A stretch of DNA of 64,000 bases from Artocarpus heterophyllus (taxonomy: Eukaryota; Streptophyta; Magnoliopsida; Rosales; Moraceae): positions 16,430,034-16,494,033 of the forward strand of contig CM046348.1 of NCBI GenBank assembly GCA_025403435.1, read 5' to 3'. Position numbers and translations under genes: made by a program. Position 1 is the first letter of the stretch. Each line of letters begins with the position of its first letter. Shown piece by piece: positions 37,728 to 50,275 of the stretch. A model generated the notes under the pieces. That model did no database searches, had not been told where the DNA came from, and saw only the letters and a program-made list of their open reading frames with translations.

Positions 37728-38888
37728 GGGTTTACATTTCACATGAGTGGAAGCATGCGTGGTCAGTCGGGTATAGAGGTTTGCATCTCAATAAAATCAT
37801 GACAAATTGTGGCAACGGATTAATGAGGGTCATGATGAATTTCGTCAAAAGGGTCATGAAGGTACTTTCACAATTCCATCATGAGCAGAGTCACGAGTGT
37901 CGTGACAAAATCACAACCCCAACTGTGTGATGACTTGCCGCGATGACAAGCAAACCCAACAAATCAACGAAGCTTTTCATTTCTTTGCCCCTACTCGTTG
38001 GGTTTTTCCTTCTACAAATGCTCTTGTCCTTCCTTTGGTTTATGACCTATTTCACTTTAAAGTTTTTGGGTTCTTCAAGTCTTCTTCTTATTGCTCTTGT
38101 CGGAGGGGTTGGATTCTCTTGTTGTGTTGTTCTAATTAGTCTGCATTCATGCTTACGGTTTTTTCCTTTAATTTTGGCATTGATTGATATGTACGACCTG
38201 TATTTGCCCATTCCCATGTCTAGTTATTTGATCAATTGCTTTTTGGGAAATTTATTTTAGAATAACTGGTACTGATAGATCAAATTCTTTGGTATGCATG
38301 CTGCCTCCTTCATCCTTTTAAGAATAACATATTATTTTGATTTTTTTTAGTAATTTACAGTTATAGTCCCACAATTTTTTAATAAATGATACTTTGGTCT
38401 TTTTTTTTTTAATTTTGATAAAACAGTCTTTAAATTCTTTAACCCTTAAAAATTAAGCTCTTTTGGTTAAATTTTTGACAAACATTTTTCTATTTCATAA
38501 AAAGTAAAATTAATTTCTCTTCATCTTCTAAATTTTTTAATTTTTGGGCTCATGAAATGGATTTTCCGTTGCTCAGACAACTTTTTTTTTCCTGAGATTA
38601 TTTTCAAGTTATACAATATTGGAAATAAAATTGGTTGAAAGTCTCAAGTTTTTTTTCTTTTTGTTTATACAAATTAAGATAAGGACTAACAACAATTGAA
38701 ATGAAGAACTCGATAAGACCCATGTCGAAATTGTTTGTTTGAACCCAAAGGAAGAGGCGGGTTTGTTAAATTATGTGGGATCTGAGAAAGCCTTAGACGA
38801 ATTCTTGCGGAGAAGAACAATGACTTGCCCATTGGGATGAAGAAGAAGAAGTGAAGATATGAATCCCGTGAATTTGGGTGATTCAAAT
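37728..38888. other. Unannotated spacer with a short hydrophobic open frame
   Basis: The frame at 37943-38260 (+) would encode about 105 very hydrophobic residues but has no recognised family and lies in T-rich sequence, so it is not called as a gene. The rest is AT-rich. Confidence 0.35.
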
Positions 38889-39592
38889 TAGGGGTGAACA
38901 ACGGGCGGGTAGGCGGTTTTTGGGCGGGTGCGGGGCGGTTTTTTTAAGTGGCGGGTTGACGATTAACCAACCCACAAACCGCCCATGGAGTGGCGGGCGG
39001 TTTCGGTTTGGGGGCGGGCGGGTGCGGGCGGGTTGGGCGGGTTGGGTCTACACTAATGTACAATATAATTTTTTGAGCTCTTTTTTATTAAAAAAAAGTG
39101 AAAAAAATTTGTAGAAAATATAAGACGATAATGTATGAAACATTCTCAACAACAACCAAGTTTGACGCCTAAAGACAATAACCATATTCACAACAAATTA
39201 AGAAACATAATCATTCATTGCAACAAGAAACATCAACTATATATGAAGTGATGAACAAAGTCAAGAATTCTTGTTCTTCCATAAAACCTGTTCATTGGGT
39301 TCGAAAATAACAGGATACTACAGATGAAATGATGAACAAAGTCAAATGTTCTTTTTCTTTTTAAAGAATGAGGAGTGAGAGAGGTTTAGATTAAGATTTT
39401 TTTTTTTTTTTTTTTTTTAAGAATTAGGCGGGCGGGTTCGGGTTGAACCCGCCCCCTAAAATTTAAAACCGTACCCGCCCGCCAACATATGTAGGCGGGC
39501 GGGTTGAACCCGCCAATGGGCGGGTTGAACCCGCATAGCCTTTTTTTTGGGCGGGCGGCCGGCGGTTGCGGGGCGGTTTTTGTACACCCCTA
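38889..39592. mobile_element. hAT-type MITE with GGGCGGGT repeats (704 bp)
   Basis: Begins TAGGGGTGAACAACGGGCGG and ends TTTTTGTACACCCCTA. Perfect 8-bp duplication ATTCAAAT flanks it (38881-38888, 39593-39600). Both ends carry dense GGGCGGGTT/AACCCGCC subterminal repeats, while the middle is AT-rich with a poly-T run near 39393-39418. No transposase. Confidence 0.9.
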
Positions 39593-39600
39593 ATTCAAAT

Positions 39601-41609
39601 GGTTGAAGCTAATGAGTACAAGCCATCAATGAGAAAGATTTTGAATTTGGGTGGAGCGGAGGTTATGGGCAAGGTTATCAATGCCAGGCTCGACTCCGAC
39701 TCCTAAACCACCATCGCCGATTGGGCTCGACACCAGAAAAGGAGGAGAGAGTATATCAAGAGAGAAATGGCTTGTGGTTTTTGATTTAATCTTTTTTGAG
39801 TTCTCTCTAATGAAGTTTTGTTATTGTTTGGTTTCTCGGGAAAAAAAAAATTTGTAAAGAAGATTGCTTTTGTGTTGTTGAGTCGTTTCTGAGATGTAGA
39901 AAATGAAAAATTTGGGGAGAAATTGTTATTTTTTAATTTATTATTATTATTTATTTAGTTTTTTCAATGATAATAAATAAATAAAAATAAATTTAAGTGG
40001 TCCAATAAACATGTATTTTTTAAAAGGTGTCAACCAAAACATAGAAATAGCAAGGAATGACAAATGGGAATTTTTGAATTTTAAACAAATGTAAGAGGAA
40101 AGTGAAGACTTGGTTTTAGTTTTAGAGCTTAACCTTGGAAATTCGTAAAATGTAGATTAAGATCAAGTGATATCCCTTTCTTCCACCTTTTACTTCAATT
40201 TTATTTACAAATAATGCCATGAGAGATTATAGTAGGAAAGGGCTACGGTGGGGGCAAGATTTCTCTACATTGATGGAGAATAGTTATTAGAATCCTCAGG
40301 TTAAAAATATATGGTTCAAAATAATACTTTTCATAAAAGTAAAGATGAGAACTACAACACTTGATCACACCCATCCTTTCAAATTTCATAAATAAAATTT
40401 TACCTCAAATTTTATAAAAAATTATATTTCATCAAAATAATCTCAGCTGTATATCTAACAATTTTAGATCTTAACCCTTAACTCCTCCTAACCCTAACAT
40501 CTTATAACTCCTCCTAACCTTAATTTTTCTCCACTTTGAAATTTTGGGAGTAGCCCCAAAACCGCCAACTCCACTCTAGCCTTTCACCATCGCGACTCCA
40601 CCCACAACATTGGTAGTTAGTGCTGACTTAACCCACATTGATGACACTCAGCCCCCCTTCACCATTATTGCTGCTAGCCTTTTTTCACCAGATTTCGTCA
40701 CCTACAACTTCGTCACTCAATGCCATCGACACTCAACGCCAACTCCACCAACACCGTCAACACTTAGCCCCCTTCACCATCAATACCACCCAGCTTCCTT
40801 TCACTAGAGTTTGGCCACAATATCAAGAAGCACTCAATCAATTTATTAGTAGAATGCCTACATTTAGGGGATCCCTACTATCACCTTCATCAACTAGAAG
40901 CCCCTCCTCGATTCCCTCACTGGGAAAGTCTCAACCTCCAACTCCATCAAATTCCTCATCGTCCCTCAAAACCTAGGCTCCCTGATCCATTGCCTTTCCC
41001 TTCCTCTGTCAACGAGTACCACCTTGATGACGCTATTTTGAATGACGCTGTGGAGCTTAGCTGGTCAACAATCGAGCTAGGGTTTTTTATGATTCTTTTG
41101 TTATGAGCTTATTGTACTTTTAGAAGTTAATTTGTATTTTGGAAAATAATTAATTATTGTCCAATTAATTTGTATTTTGAATGAAGTTTATTCGTGAAAT
41201 TTATGTATTAGTTTTAATTTTTCATTTGTAAGATCAATTTATACATTTTTTTGAAATGATATGATAACATTAAAAGGTTTAATTTTATAAATAAAGTAAA
41301 AATTATTATCATAATTGAAAATAAATTATTCTGAAATCTATTTATCCAAAAAATAATCATTCACTATTCCTATGAAAAAATAATATGCAACAATTCATTT
41401 TGGAATTAAAAAAAATTCCATTTTATAAGAAATTTAGAAAATACAAGGTAATTTCATCATTATTTATAGTATAGGGTAAGAAATTAAATTTTGATAAAAC
41501 AAAGTGGGTGTTTTATAATTATATTTATTATGTTTGGGCTATAATTCAATGTAAAAGAGACTATGTAAACCCTCTCTAAGATTGAATCATTACTTTTGGA
41601 TCATTATCT
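39601..41609. other. Unannotated spacer
   Basis: AT-rich without recognised genes. At 40480-41000 there is a C-rich stretch with Ser/Pro/Thr-rich open frames (40610-40807, 40638-40976) that overlap in two frames and match no family I recognise; they may come from a captured or decayed gene fragment. Confidence 0.4.
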
Positions 41610-43680
41610 TGTTGGGAAACTAGGACACAGTGGAATTTTAAAAATATTTAAAACCTTTTTTTCAAAAACAAGTTAGACATGCTATATGTATAAATTGATT
41701 AAAAATCTTACATACGTCTTTCAAACCAAAAACCACGTTTCTAAATAGGAAAGATTTCTGTCAAAACTGCTACCGAAAGAGCCTAAACTAACAAGTCTTC
41801 TTTGCTATTCCTTTTTCCATGATCAGAATTCGAGTAGGCATACCTCATTCAATATTTCCTTAGGCAATGTCTCCTTCCAACCACTTGAAAAAACCAAAAG
41901 CTAAAGTTTGAGATATTGAACAATAGCCCTATGGGAATTTCAGAGTTTCTCTCAGTAGAATATCTTCTCCAAATTCCTCAAGTGATCTAAGGAACAATAG
42001 AAAATTCATTCCCTATATATGATGGTCAGATTAGGACTCATTCTTATTAGATTATACCTCAAAAAATTCGAGTTTAGATCAACCTTAGAGTAAAAATGTG
42101 TTATCCTCATATTTATAACTTGGCAAGGTCCGGTCGACCAGCTTATACTATGTCCAATTGATCGGTGTGTAGTGGCAGCATCTCCAAGACATGTTTTTAG
42201 CTTCTGAAACTTATCTTATTAATTCAAATAGATTCCAATGGATAAAACCTACCTTATTTAACTCGGGTGTCTATCATAAAAATTCAATTTTAATTTAAAT
42301 AACCTAATAAAGAAGTTATCTAATTAAAACAATTCTAAATAGATAATTCCATATCAAATATATTTCAAATAATTCAACTTCTTTATTTTGAATTAATTTA
42401 TAAAATTAATTCAACCAATAAACTAACACGAATTATTAAATCTAATTAATCAAATTTTAGTGAATCTTAAGAATCAACATAAGTCATCGTATCATCACAG
42501 GAAATTATGTGAGCTAGCAAAGGGACCTGATGGACTTATATAGATCGAGCGTCTATAATTATAAAATGACATGTCTACAACTTGTACAATTTATAATTAT
42601 CAGTTTCAAAACTACTCCACTAAAAACTTTGAGCTGCACTCTCAAACTATATATAATTATAAAACTCAAATAAGTTTATAGTCCATAACATATCATAATA
42701 AGTAACATCCTTATAGGATATTTATAGTCAGCTTAAGAATAAAATTCTATTTTACCTTTCCGATTATGTTTATCTTATTTTCCATTATTTCACCATTGGA
42801 ACACTTACTATTCATAACCAATATAAATAGTATACCATAGGTTACACATATGTATCCAAATGATTGAGTGTTCTAATTTTTCAATTATAAGATAATGCCT
42901 ATAAAAGAATATCATTAACTCTACAAAAGAGCTATGGATTCCATATATTTGAATAACGAGTCTACCTTAATCAAGAGTCATGTCTCCAATATATCGATAT
43001 GCATACCTTTATATAATTTAGGATGTCACCCTTTTCTACCTTAAAAGACATATGTCAAGAATACAGACCTATTGATTCATTTCAGGGTTAAGAAGTAAAA
43101 CATATGATTGTCTAAAGTAAATTAATTTAAACAAATAGAATTATTAATCAAATCAATTCATGTTTAGTCTCGATCCAATATGTCATTACATATGACAATA
43201 TAGCAATGTGTCTACTCGCAGAGTCCAACTCCGATTATTAAGACAAGCCATCTCCCATTAGAGATGTAGACAACATAAGAATCTTAACATGAATAAAATA
43301 CTCAACTTTATTCCCTTGATTATGGATCTTTCATCTAGACTATCATCTTTAAGTTCATGTATTCTACATAATCTATCCATCATATACATGATTTTAAAGG
43401 TTTAGATTGATAGTCTCAGACTTTAGTTTGCTTAACATACATTCAATATAAATGAAAATAAAAAGGACAAGAAAGATATATAAAATAATTGATAAACTCT
43501 TTATTGATAAATGTCTCCAAAAACTATTAAATCATTTTATCCTTAAAGCACACAGTCTAACAATCTCTCACTTACCCTATGTAAGTAAATGTGACATGTT
43601 TCACATTCCCATAGCCGTAAATGTGACATGTTTTGCATTCTCATAGCCTCTACGTACTTCTCAAAGGCCCTTGTTGGTAG
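41610..43680 (-). mobile_element. Truncated copia element, reverse orientation: 3' LTR plus end of pol
   Basis: LTR at 41610-43562 (1953 bp, TGTTGGG...GTCTAACA). Reading on the minus strand, it is preceded by GTGAGAGA, a PPT equivalent. Before that comes a stretch translating to AFEKYVEAMRMQNMSHL, matching the C-terminus of RNase H in the full copia element (VFERHVEAMGMRDLSYLL). So it is a real 3' end, not a solo LTR. The rest of pol is missing beyond about 43680. A 30-bp segment with CATGTCACATTTAC is duplicated beside the PPT. Confidence 0.8.
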
Positions 43681-44324
43681 TGTGGTAAGTGCATATTTTG
43701 TTATATTTTTGCATCATTTTTCCTTACATTTATTGTCTAAGTTTATTAGTAATTCTTATGTTTTATTTTTATTTTGTGTTTTTAGGTTTTTTTAATATTA
43801 AAGAATAAAAAAAGGAAGAAAAATGAAGATTTTTGGAGTTAAAATCAATTTGGAGTCTAACAAAAGTCATGGAACACAATTAGGACTTAAAACCAAGAAG
43901 AAATGACTAAATATGCAAAATCAGAGGCTACCGTGTGGCCCGCAGCCATCTGGTGCTCCTAGCCCACGCAGCAAGCCCCTAGGCAGCACCTTGTGCATGC
44001 TTGCATAGCAATAGGTGCAGACCACACCCAATAGTCATCACCCTTATGCGTCCTAGCAAATTGCAGCTCCAAGTCGCGCCCAGCGCATGCCAACATTGTG
44101 TGCCAGCTCGCATCTGGTAGCCCTAGTAGTGCACACCTGCGCCCCTACATTTGTGCCAACAGTGCCTCAATGCAGCCCAACAGGTGCCCAGCTTGCTTGT
44201 TGGCTTCTTACATGCATGCTGGTCGAGCTCGTTGTGTGGCTGCACAGCCCAACACATGGCCCGCACCTCCAAACGTATTCTTGACGCCTTTCCAACCCTA
44301 GAAACTCTTTTTACTATTCCTCGT
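43681..44324 (+). mobile_element. Probable gypsy-type LTR fragment with a GC-rich part
   Basis: Starts with GTAAGTGCATATTTTGTTAT and T-rich sequence, then AAGATTTTTGGAGTTAAAAT, and ends in a GC-rich stretch (43930-44280). This composition is typical of plant Tat-like LTR starts. Short open frames in the GC-rich part overlap in all frames and lack motifs. Confidence 0.35.
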
Positions 44325-44915
44325 TGTTGGAAAATGAGTACGCAACAAATTTTAAAATTTTTTTTCCAAACGTTTTTTCAAAAAGAAAGTTAGGCATGCT
44401 TTGTTTATAAATTAATAAAGGATCTTTCATACCTCTTACTAGACCAAAAACTGTAGGAATTACGACAAGAGAATTCTATTAGAAGAGCCTCAACCAACTA
44501 GACTTCCTTACATTCTCTTTCCATGATCAGAGTGCTTATGGTCATATATCGTTCAGCCTTTCTTTAGGTGACTAATCCTTCTAATCACTTGAGAAAACTA
44601 TGAGCTAAGATTTAAGATATTAAACAATAACTTTATAGAAATTTAAGAGTCTTCCTAGCAAAATACTCTTCTTTAAATCTCGTAAGTGATATAAGAAATA
44701 ATAGAAAATTATTCCCTTTATATATAGGTCAAATTGGGACTAGTCCTTATCAAATTAGGCTTCAAAATTCGAGTTTGGTTAACTTTTAGAGTAAAACGTG
44801 TAAAGCATATGGGTTGTTAACGTGGTGAGGTCCGGTCGACAAGCCCACACTGTGTCCGGTCAACCGGATTGACGTGGCAGAGACACGCACGCATTTTTCC
44901 AGCTCCAGACTTTCC
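44325..44915 (-). mobile_element. Copia LTR fragment, reverse orientation
   Basis: Starts TGTTGGAAAATGAGTACGCA, the reverse complement of the family LTR end, and follows the other copies to about 44915, where similarity stops. Carries GGTCCGGTCGACAAGCCCAC, matching GGTCCGGTCGACCAGCTTA in the LTR at 41610. It could be the remains of the 5' LTR of the truncated element. Confidence 0.65.
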
Positions 44916-45026
44916 CTTTGTTATTGATAACAATGCAGTCGCGAGTGGAGGGTTCAGCAATCTAAGTTTCTAGACTTCACAAATACAATAAGTATAAGAA
45001 ATATTCTGTTAAACAACAACAAGCAA

Positions 45027-45108
45027 TAATAATAATAATAATAACAATAATTAGGCATGTTAAGAATTACGGCAGTCCAATAACAAGAAGGTCAACAAAA
45101 AAATATAA

Positions 45109-45141
<33 letters not shown>
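45027..45141. repeat. Microsatellites (AAT)n and (TA)n
   Basis: AATAATAATAAT at about 45027-45045 and a TA run at about 45113-45141. Confidence 0.85.
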
Positions 45142-45145
<4 letters not shown>

Positions 45146-45229
45146 TAAATTGCTTACACCGACCACTGGAAATAATGTATTAGCCAGATCATCATCACTT
45201 ATAATTTGACAAATGTTGGACGGAATCAA

Positions 45230-46010
45230 CAATCATCATCAATCATGGCATATTGCTAAAGTAATCTATTAGATTGTAATTGGTAATCTTCTGGATGTAA
45301 GTGAACTCAACAATGACCACAGGGAAAAGTCATCGGAGTAATCTAATAGATTAACATCAATAATCTGTCAAGTTATGTTGCTTCTCTAATACATTTCACA
45401 AATCATTTATGGCACCCGTTGTCGATGGCAGTTCCCATAGTAATCCAGTAGATTAATACCGGTAATTTATCGTATTTAGTTCCCAAAATTAACACAAAGC
45501 ACCAATGGTCTTTGGCGCTAGTTAGGCGATGTTGGTCGTCATAGTAATCTATACTACATTAACATTTATGATCTACTATATTATGTGTCCCTTTTTTTTT
45601 TATAGAAATCAATGGCCGTCTCCAAAGAAGACAAGAATAATCTGATAGATTAACATTATAAACCATATTCAATTAATCCCCGGAATCAATATGGATCACA
45701 ATGGTCTGGGTTAATGCCACCAACTGTCGATAGTTCTCAAAGTAATCTAGTAGATTAATACCAGTAATCTACCATATTAGCTCACAACGCACCGATTGTC
45801 TTTGGCGCTAGTCAGCCAAAATTGGTCGTGATAGTAATCCATATATTATGTTTCCTTACCGGCAGAAATCAATTGTAATCTCCTTAGGAGCCAGCGTAAT
45901 CCGATAGATTAACACCAACAACCTTATCGAATTAATTCCTGGAATCAATATGGATCACTGTGATCTCTAGGTCACCAGTAATCTGGTAGATCACTATTGA
46001 CATTGCACCA
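45230..46010. repeat. Tandem array of palindromic AATCTAnTAGATT units
   Basis: About nine copies of a roughly 100-bp unit, each centred on TAATCTAnTAGATTA (near 45265, 45333, 45444, 45546, 45636, 45737, 45836, 45895, 45968). A higher-order period of about 290 bp is seen from TTTGGCGCTAGT at about 45500 and 45794 and GGAATCAATATGGATCAC at 45681 and 45941. No open frame. Confidence 0.7.
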
Positions 46011-46172
46011 AATTAAATTAGTGAATCTACAGAAATAATGAAAAACTCACTAAATTACCTAAATGATTACAAAATCTGATCATAAAAATATAAAAAATTT
46101 TAAATAAGAAGGTTGTCAGAAGCATGATCCAAACATCCAATAAAAGCATAAAAATAAGTGCTTCACCAGTGA

Positions 46173-46370
46173 TGTTAGGAATAGTGCCCTAGAACAAATA
46201 CATTTTTATATTCCTTGACATTTATTTCTAGATAGTAGGTTTTATTTGTCCAAGTTACTATAATAGGATTTTGTGTAAAAGTTAAAAGCAAATTAAATTT
46301 CCAAGACCTTTATCATATAAAATATTAAAATATTAAAATATATATAATATGTATGTATAGGATTTTATAT
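46173..46370 (+). mobile_element. Copia LTR start fragment (different subfamily)
   Basis: TGTTAGGAATAGTGCCCTAGA parallels the TGTTAGACATGTATGCCCTAAGG start of the main family LTR. Similarity fades within about 200 bases. Confidence 0.4.
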
Positions 46371-48780
46371 GTGAGAAGATATGTGTAATGCTCCACCCAA
46401 GCTACCAGCTCTAAAACCCTACCAGCTTGGAAAAAACATAGACTTGACTTCTAACCTTTACTTCATCCTAGCATCTAGCATTAAAAACTTAATAGAAATA
46501 ATACTTCATATAGGAAATATAATATTTATTGCAAAATCAAATACTGTTCTTATACAGAGTACTATAAATTACAAATTTCAAATCTTAGTATTTCTAGACT
46601 TGTCATGAAATCTTGACCATTTTTATTTAGTCAATTACAATCTCTATTTGGAAGCTTCCTGAGTCACGAGAATTATATAAGCGAATGCTAAGTAAATTGT
46701 ATATATCCACTTTGAAGATACTTCTTTTATTCACTTTCTAGCCATTCTATATGATACTAATCTCGTGTTACTAGAACTCTTACTTTATACTCATTGGCCC
46801 CATCTATTGGAACTCTTTTCCTCAAGGGATTTGGCTCTTATATCATTAACTTTCTTTGGTTTATAATAAGCACTAGAGTTCTCACTATATACATAAAATA
46901 TTTTTCATAAAACATGTGAAAACATGTACATCGTAATCATAATCATAATCTTCATAACATAGATTGAAAACATACGTTTACAAACATATTAGTGCTCAAC
47001 TAATATAGTGCAATGTGTACTTACATTAAGTTGCTTAAGAGTGAAAGCTATTCTCTTTCTTTCTTTCTTTCCTTTCTTCCTTTCCTTTTTTTTTTTTTTT
47101 CCTCTCTCTCTATGTTTTCCACCTTGATGGGTGCCAAGATTCTTATATATAGGCATCTTTTAAGCACGACGATACACATCTCAAATCCTGGCTGACATTT
47201 GTCGTCCTGGCTGACATTTGTCGTCGTGCATGTGTACCAAGTGTCGATGTCCATGTGTGACGTATTACCGTGCATACAAGCCATGTGGTTTTGAAGACAT
47301 TAAGCTCCATTGCATAGTTTCCAAGTGTTACCTTGCACCTTTACCACGTGCCATTCTTCAATTCAAGCCACCTTGCACCTACGTGTCTCTTCGCATGCTC
47401 ATCATGTGTCGCATTACATACTTGTCACCTAACTAACTTGCATGAAATCCACCTAGTGCCTAGAGCCAAGCATAGGTTAGTTAGTCATTAACCTTGTGGC
47501 AATATCTCCTGCTTTCTTTAAGTGATGAGTCACAACTTCTCCAATGTTTGACTCCTACCTTCCAACTGCCACCTCGTGCTTAGCTTACAACAAGCTTGTT
47601 AAAACTTCTAAACATCTTCAAATCTTCAACTCCTGCATTTCTAACTCTAAGCAAAAAAATTCGGTATTACAATATAATTTTGAGGTAATAATCTAAACAT
47701 AAAGTCCACAATTGGTAAAACAAAGTTGACTATAGAATAGGGTGCTTATAAAGCAATAAATGTAATTCCTAATTTGACTATTCAATATTATTTAAAATGA
47801 ATTTTTGTGCATTCTAATTATAAATTATACAATGATCATTTATTGTGTATATTTGCTAGTGAACATTACAAGTATCCAATGCTAGCCAATGTTGTCTATT
47901 TTTGTATATAAGGTATTTATGTATAAACATGTAATTTCAAAGTACTTAGTATGAATAAACTTTACACGTCTTTGTTGAAAAAAGAACCACCTCTTGAGGA
48001 CTTCCAAGAATGGAAGATTCATCGGATATAGGAGGGTCATTGACTTAGCGAATGGCTTCCTTAGCGTTTCTGTTCTGCGTGGGGAAGAGTCAAAACTAAA
48101 AGTAGTAAATTTGGTAAAAGGAGACTTGGGAGGCAAGTAGATTCTCTAGAGAAACTCGCTTATGGGAGTGAACCTTGGAAAAATAGAGAATCTTGATCAT
48201 CGAAGAAAATTTAGAAGATAAACGAAGAAGGAAATTTCATGCGAGAGATAAGAAGGAAAACGCACCTACATTTTCTTAAAGGGGAATATAAGGGAAGAAG
48301 ATGAGGAAAATTAAGATGTATAGTGCAAGAAAAATTGTAGTAAATAACATTTTTAATGACTTAAGAGAATATATAGTGGGTTTTTTAAATATTTGAAGTA
48401 AATAAAATATATACTAGGTTAATATATAATTTTCTTAGTAAATATGCTATGTATTTTAAATATTTTAAAACATGCTATTTACTTCTTAAAAGTTTTTTTT
48501 TAATGTTAGTTACCTCTCTCTTTTCATGAAATAAACTTATAATTTATTAATTAAAAGGGTGAACTAGACATTTCATAAATCAAAAAAAGGAGTTCAAAAT
48601 ACCAAAATAATATTTCTAAAAACAATGAAGTACCATTTTAATATTTTTATAACAGTAGAGTACCAAAGCGATGTTTCGTTAAAATACAAGGTAATAAAAT
48701 GATTAATGAGTAAAAACTAATGACCATCATTGGAGTTTAAAGTAGCACGCAACCTATTTATATAAATTGGAGTAATTTAA
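46371..48780. other. Unannotated spacer
   Basis: No gene recognised. Contains a pyrimidine-rich (TTTC)n tract at about 47053-47110 and a perfect 19-bp tandem duplication CCTGGCTGACATTTGTCGT (47187-47205 and 47206-47224). Short frames at 46381-46608, 47218-47436 and 47882-48136 show no family features. Confidence 0.4.
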
Positions 48781-48788
48781 GAGCATCT

Positions 48789-49345
48789 CCAATGCAACAC
48801 TAAATTTTGGCATTTTGATAGGAAAATCAATCTATCAATACTATGCTCGTTTTAATTTTAAATTTGACAATATGCTCTATTTGGTGCCAAACTAGACACC
48901 AAGTGTAGCTTATGCTAAATTTTGATATTTAATTGCTATTGATTGATTATTGAATTTTTTATTTAATATAACATTGTCACTTTCAAATCATTTAAAATTC
49001 AAAATTTTACTTTTACAAAGTCGGAGCTTAAAGTATATTACAAAATTCTAGATATAAACAATTGAAACAACATTATATGACGAGTGAGGGCAGCATAATT
49101 GGTTGTAAGTCCTTCCACCCAAACCATAATTTGTGGGTTTGAGTCGCTGAACCCTACTCAATAGTTGTGGTATTACCCTCCCCTCCCCTCCCCTCCCCTC
49201 TTCCCTTGTATCAAAAAAAAAAAAAAAAAAGAAGAAACAATGTTATATTTTGACGCACAAAAAAAAAATAGCACATTAACTTATGCTATTTAGGTTAAAT
49301 ATATCATTAATATTGATATATTAATATTGATATTTTCATTAGAGA
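48789..49345. mobile_element. MITE with CATCTCYAATG termini, interrupted by a SINE
   Basis: Left terminus CATCTCCAATG and right terminus CATTAGAGATG (reverse complement CATCTCTAATG) match at 10 of 11. TTAAGAG and ATAAGAG lie outside. The interior shares TTTGGTGCCAAAC and TAGCTTATGCTAAATTTTG with the element at 58088. The SINE at 49083-49233 is inside it. Confidence 0.55.
49083..49233 (+). mobile_element. SINE, second copy
   Basis: Contains ATAATTGGTTGTAAGTCC and GGGTTTGAGTC (B-box-like), a (CCCTC)n run, then CCCTTGTATC and an A tail. Flanked by imperfect repeats GAAACAACATTATATGACG (49064-49082) and GAAACAATGTTATATTTTGACG (49234-49255), consistent with a target duplication. Confidence 0.65.
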
Positions 49346-50150
49346 TGGCATAAGAGCAGGTCTGACCTTTAGTAGCAGCCATTCTTATATTATTATGTGA
49401 GAAAATGAGGTACCAGGTATATCACAGGACTCCGGATATATGCCACGGTTTACTCGTGTTAGGACTTCGGTCACTTTTTACTCACAGAAATTCAAATCTT
49501 GTTATTATAGTAACTAATATCATAACACGCCTAATTCTTGTGGGCATGTCTCAAGTTTTTAGTCCGGCTGTACTTCTTACCCTTCTTACCTTGGAATTTA
49601 ACCTCTTTTTTTTTTTTTTTAAGATAATTTAACTCCTCTTTTTCATGAGTTACGTACGTTGTAGTACTTTTATTTTGGTTTCATTTTTGAAGGAATATGT
49701 TTGCGTTATTTTTGAGATATAGAATATAACTCTTTCGAAGGGAATGGAGAATATAACTAGAACATTCTTGGCGTGAAAAATAAACAAAGTTTTCTGGTTG
49801 AAGGGCCTAAACGGTCGGTGAATCCCACAGATTCGCAAATCCTAGAATTTTGACTTTTCTAGTTTTGGTCGGTTAACTTCCACGCCGCACTTTAAGCCCA
49901 TGGAATTTCTGCACCGAAAAGGTTTGCGCACTGACTTCTCAGTTCTCACGAAAAGGCCTCTCCACTGTTTAAAAACTTGGTCTCCAATCTCCATTGGAAT
50001 CACTGTTTGCAAATTAAAACAAGTGGCTATACGAAAGTAAAGGATGTATAAAAGATGTATAATACATGCAAAAAGTGTGATCCAAAGCACCACGAAGTGT
50101 CCTTGGTAAAAAATAAAGAAATAAAAAAATGGTACAACGTAGTGCCTCTA
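49346..50150. other. Spacer upstream of the EF-hand gene
   Basis: No gene recognised. Short overlapping frames on both strands have no motifs; a T run lies at about 49604-49620. Confidence 0.4.
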
Positions 50151-50157
50151 AACGCGG

Positions 50158-50166
50158 CTATATAAA
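50158..50166 (+). promoter_or_regulatory. TATA box of the EF-hand gene
   Basis: GGCTATATAAAGGAG lies about 115 bases before the ATG; transcription starting about 30 bases downstream would leave a 5' UTR of roughly 85 bases. Confidence 0.75.
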
Positions 50167-50275
50167 GGAGAAAAACCAACTTCTTTTGCATCCTAAATTC
50201 GAACAAATACAAAAATCCAGCTTCAGTTTCAGTTGAAAAACAAATCCTCGTTTCCATTATTCCACCAACCCAGAA

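Noticed and set aside
37943..38260. Hydrophobic 105-residue open frame
   Set aside because: T-rich DNA gives hydrophobic translations by chance; no family resemblance and no promoter evidence.
40610..40976. Ser/Pro-rich overlapping open frames
   Set aside because: Two frames open over the same C-rich stretch, no domain; possibly a gene relic but unsupported.
44087..44393. Three overlapping frames in the GC-rich part of 43930-44300
   Set aside because: All frames open because of composition; region looks like retroelement LTR.
47048..47436. Short frames around the (TTTC)n tract
   Set aside because: Low-complexity translation and duplicated DNA; no motif.
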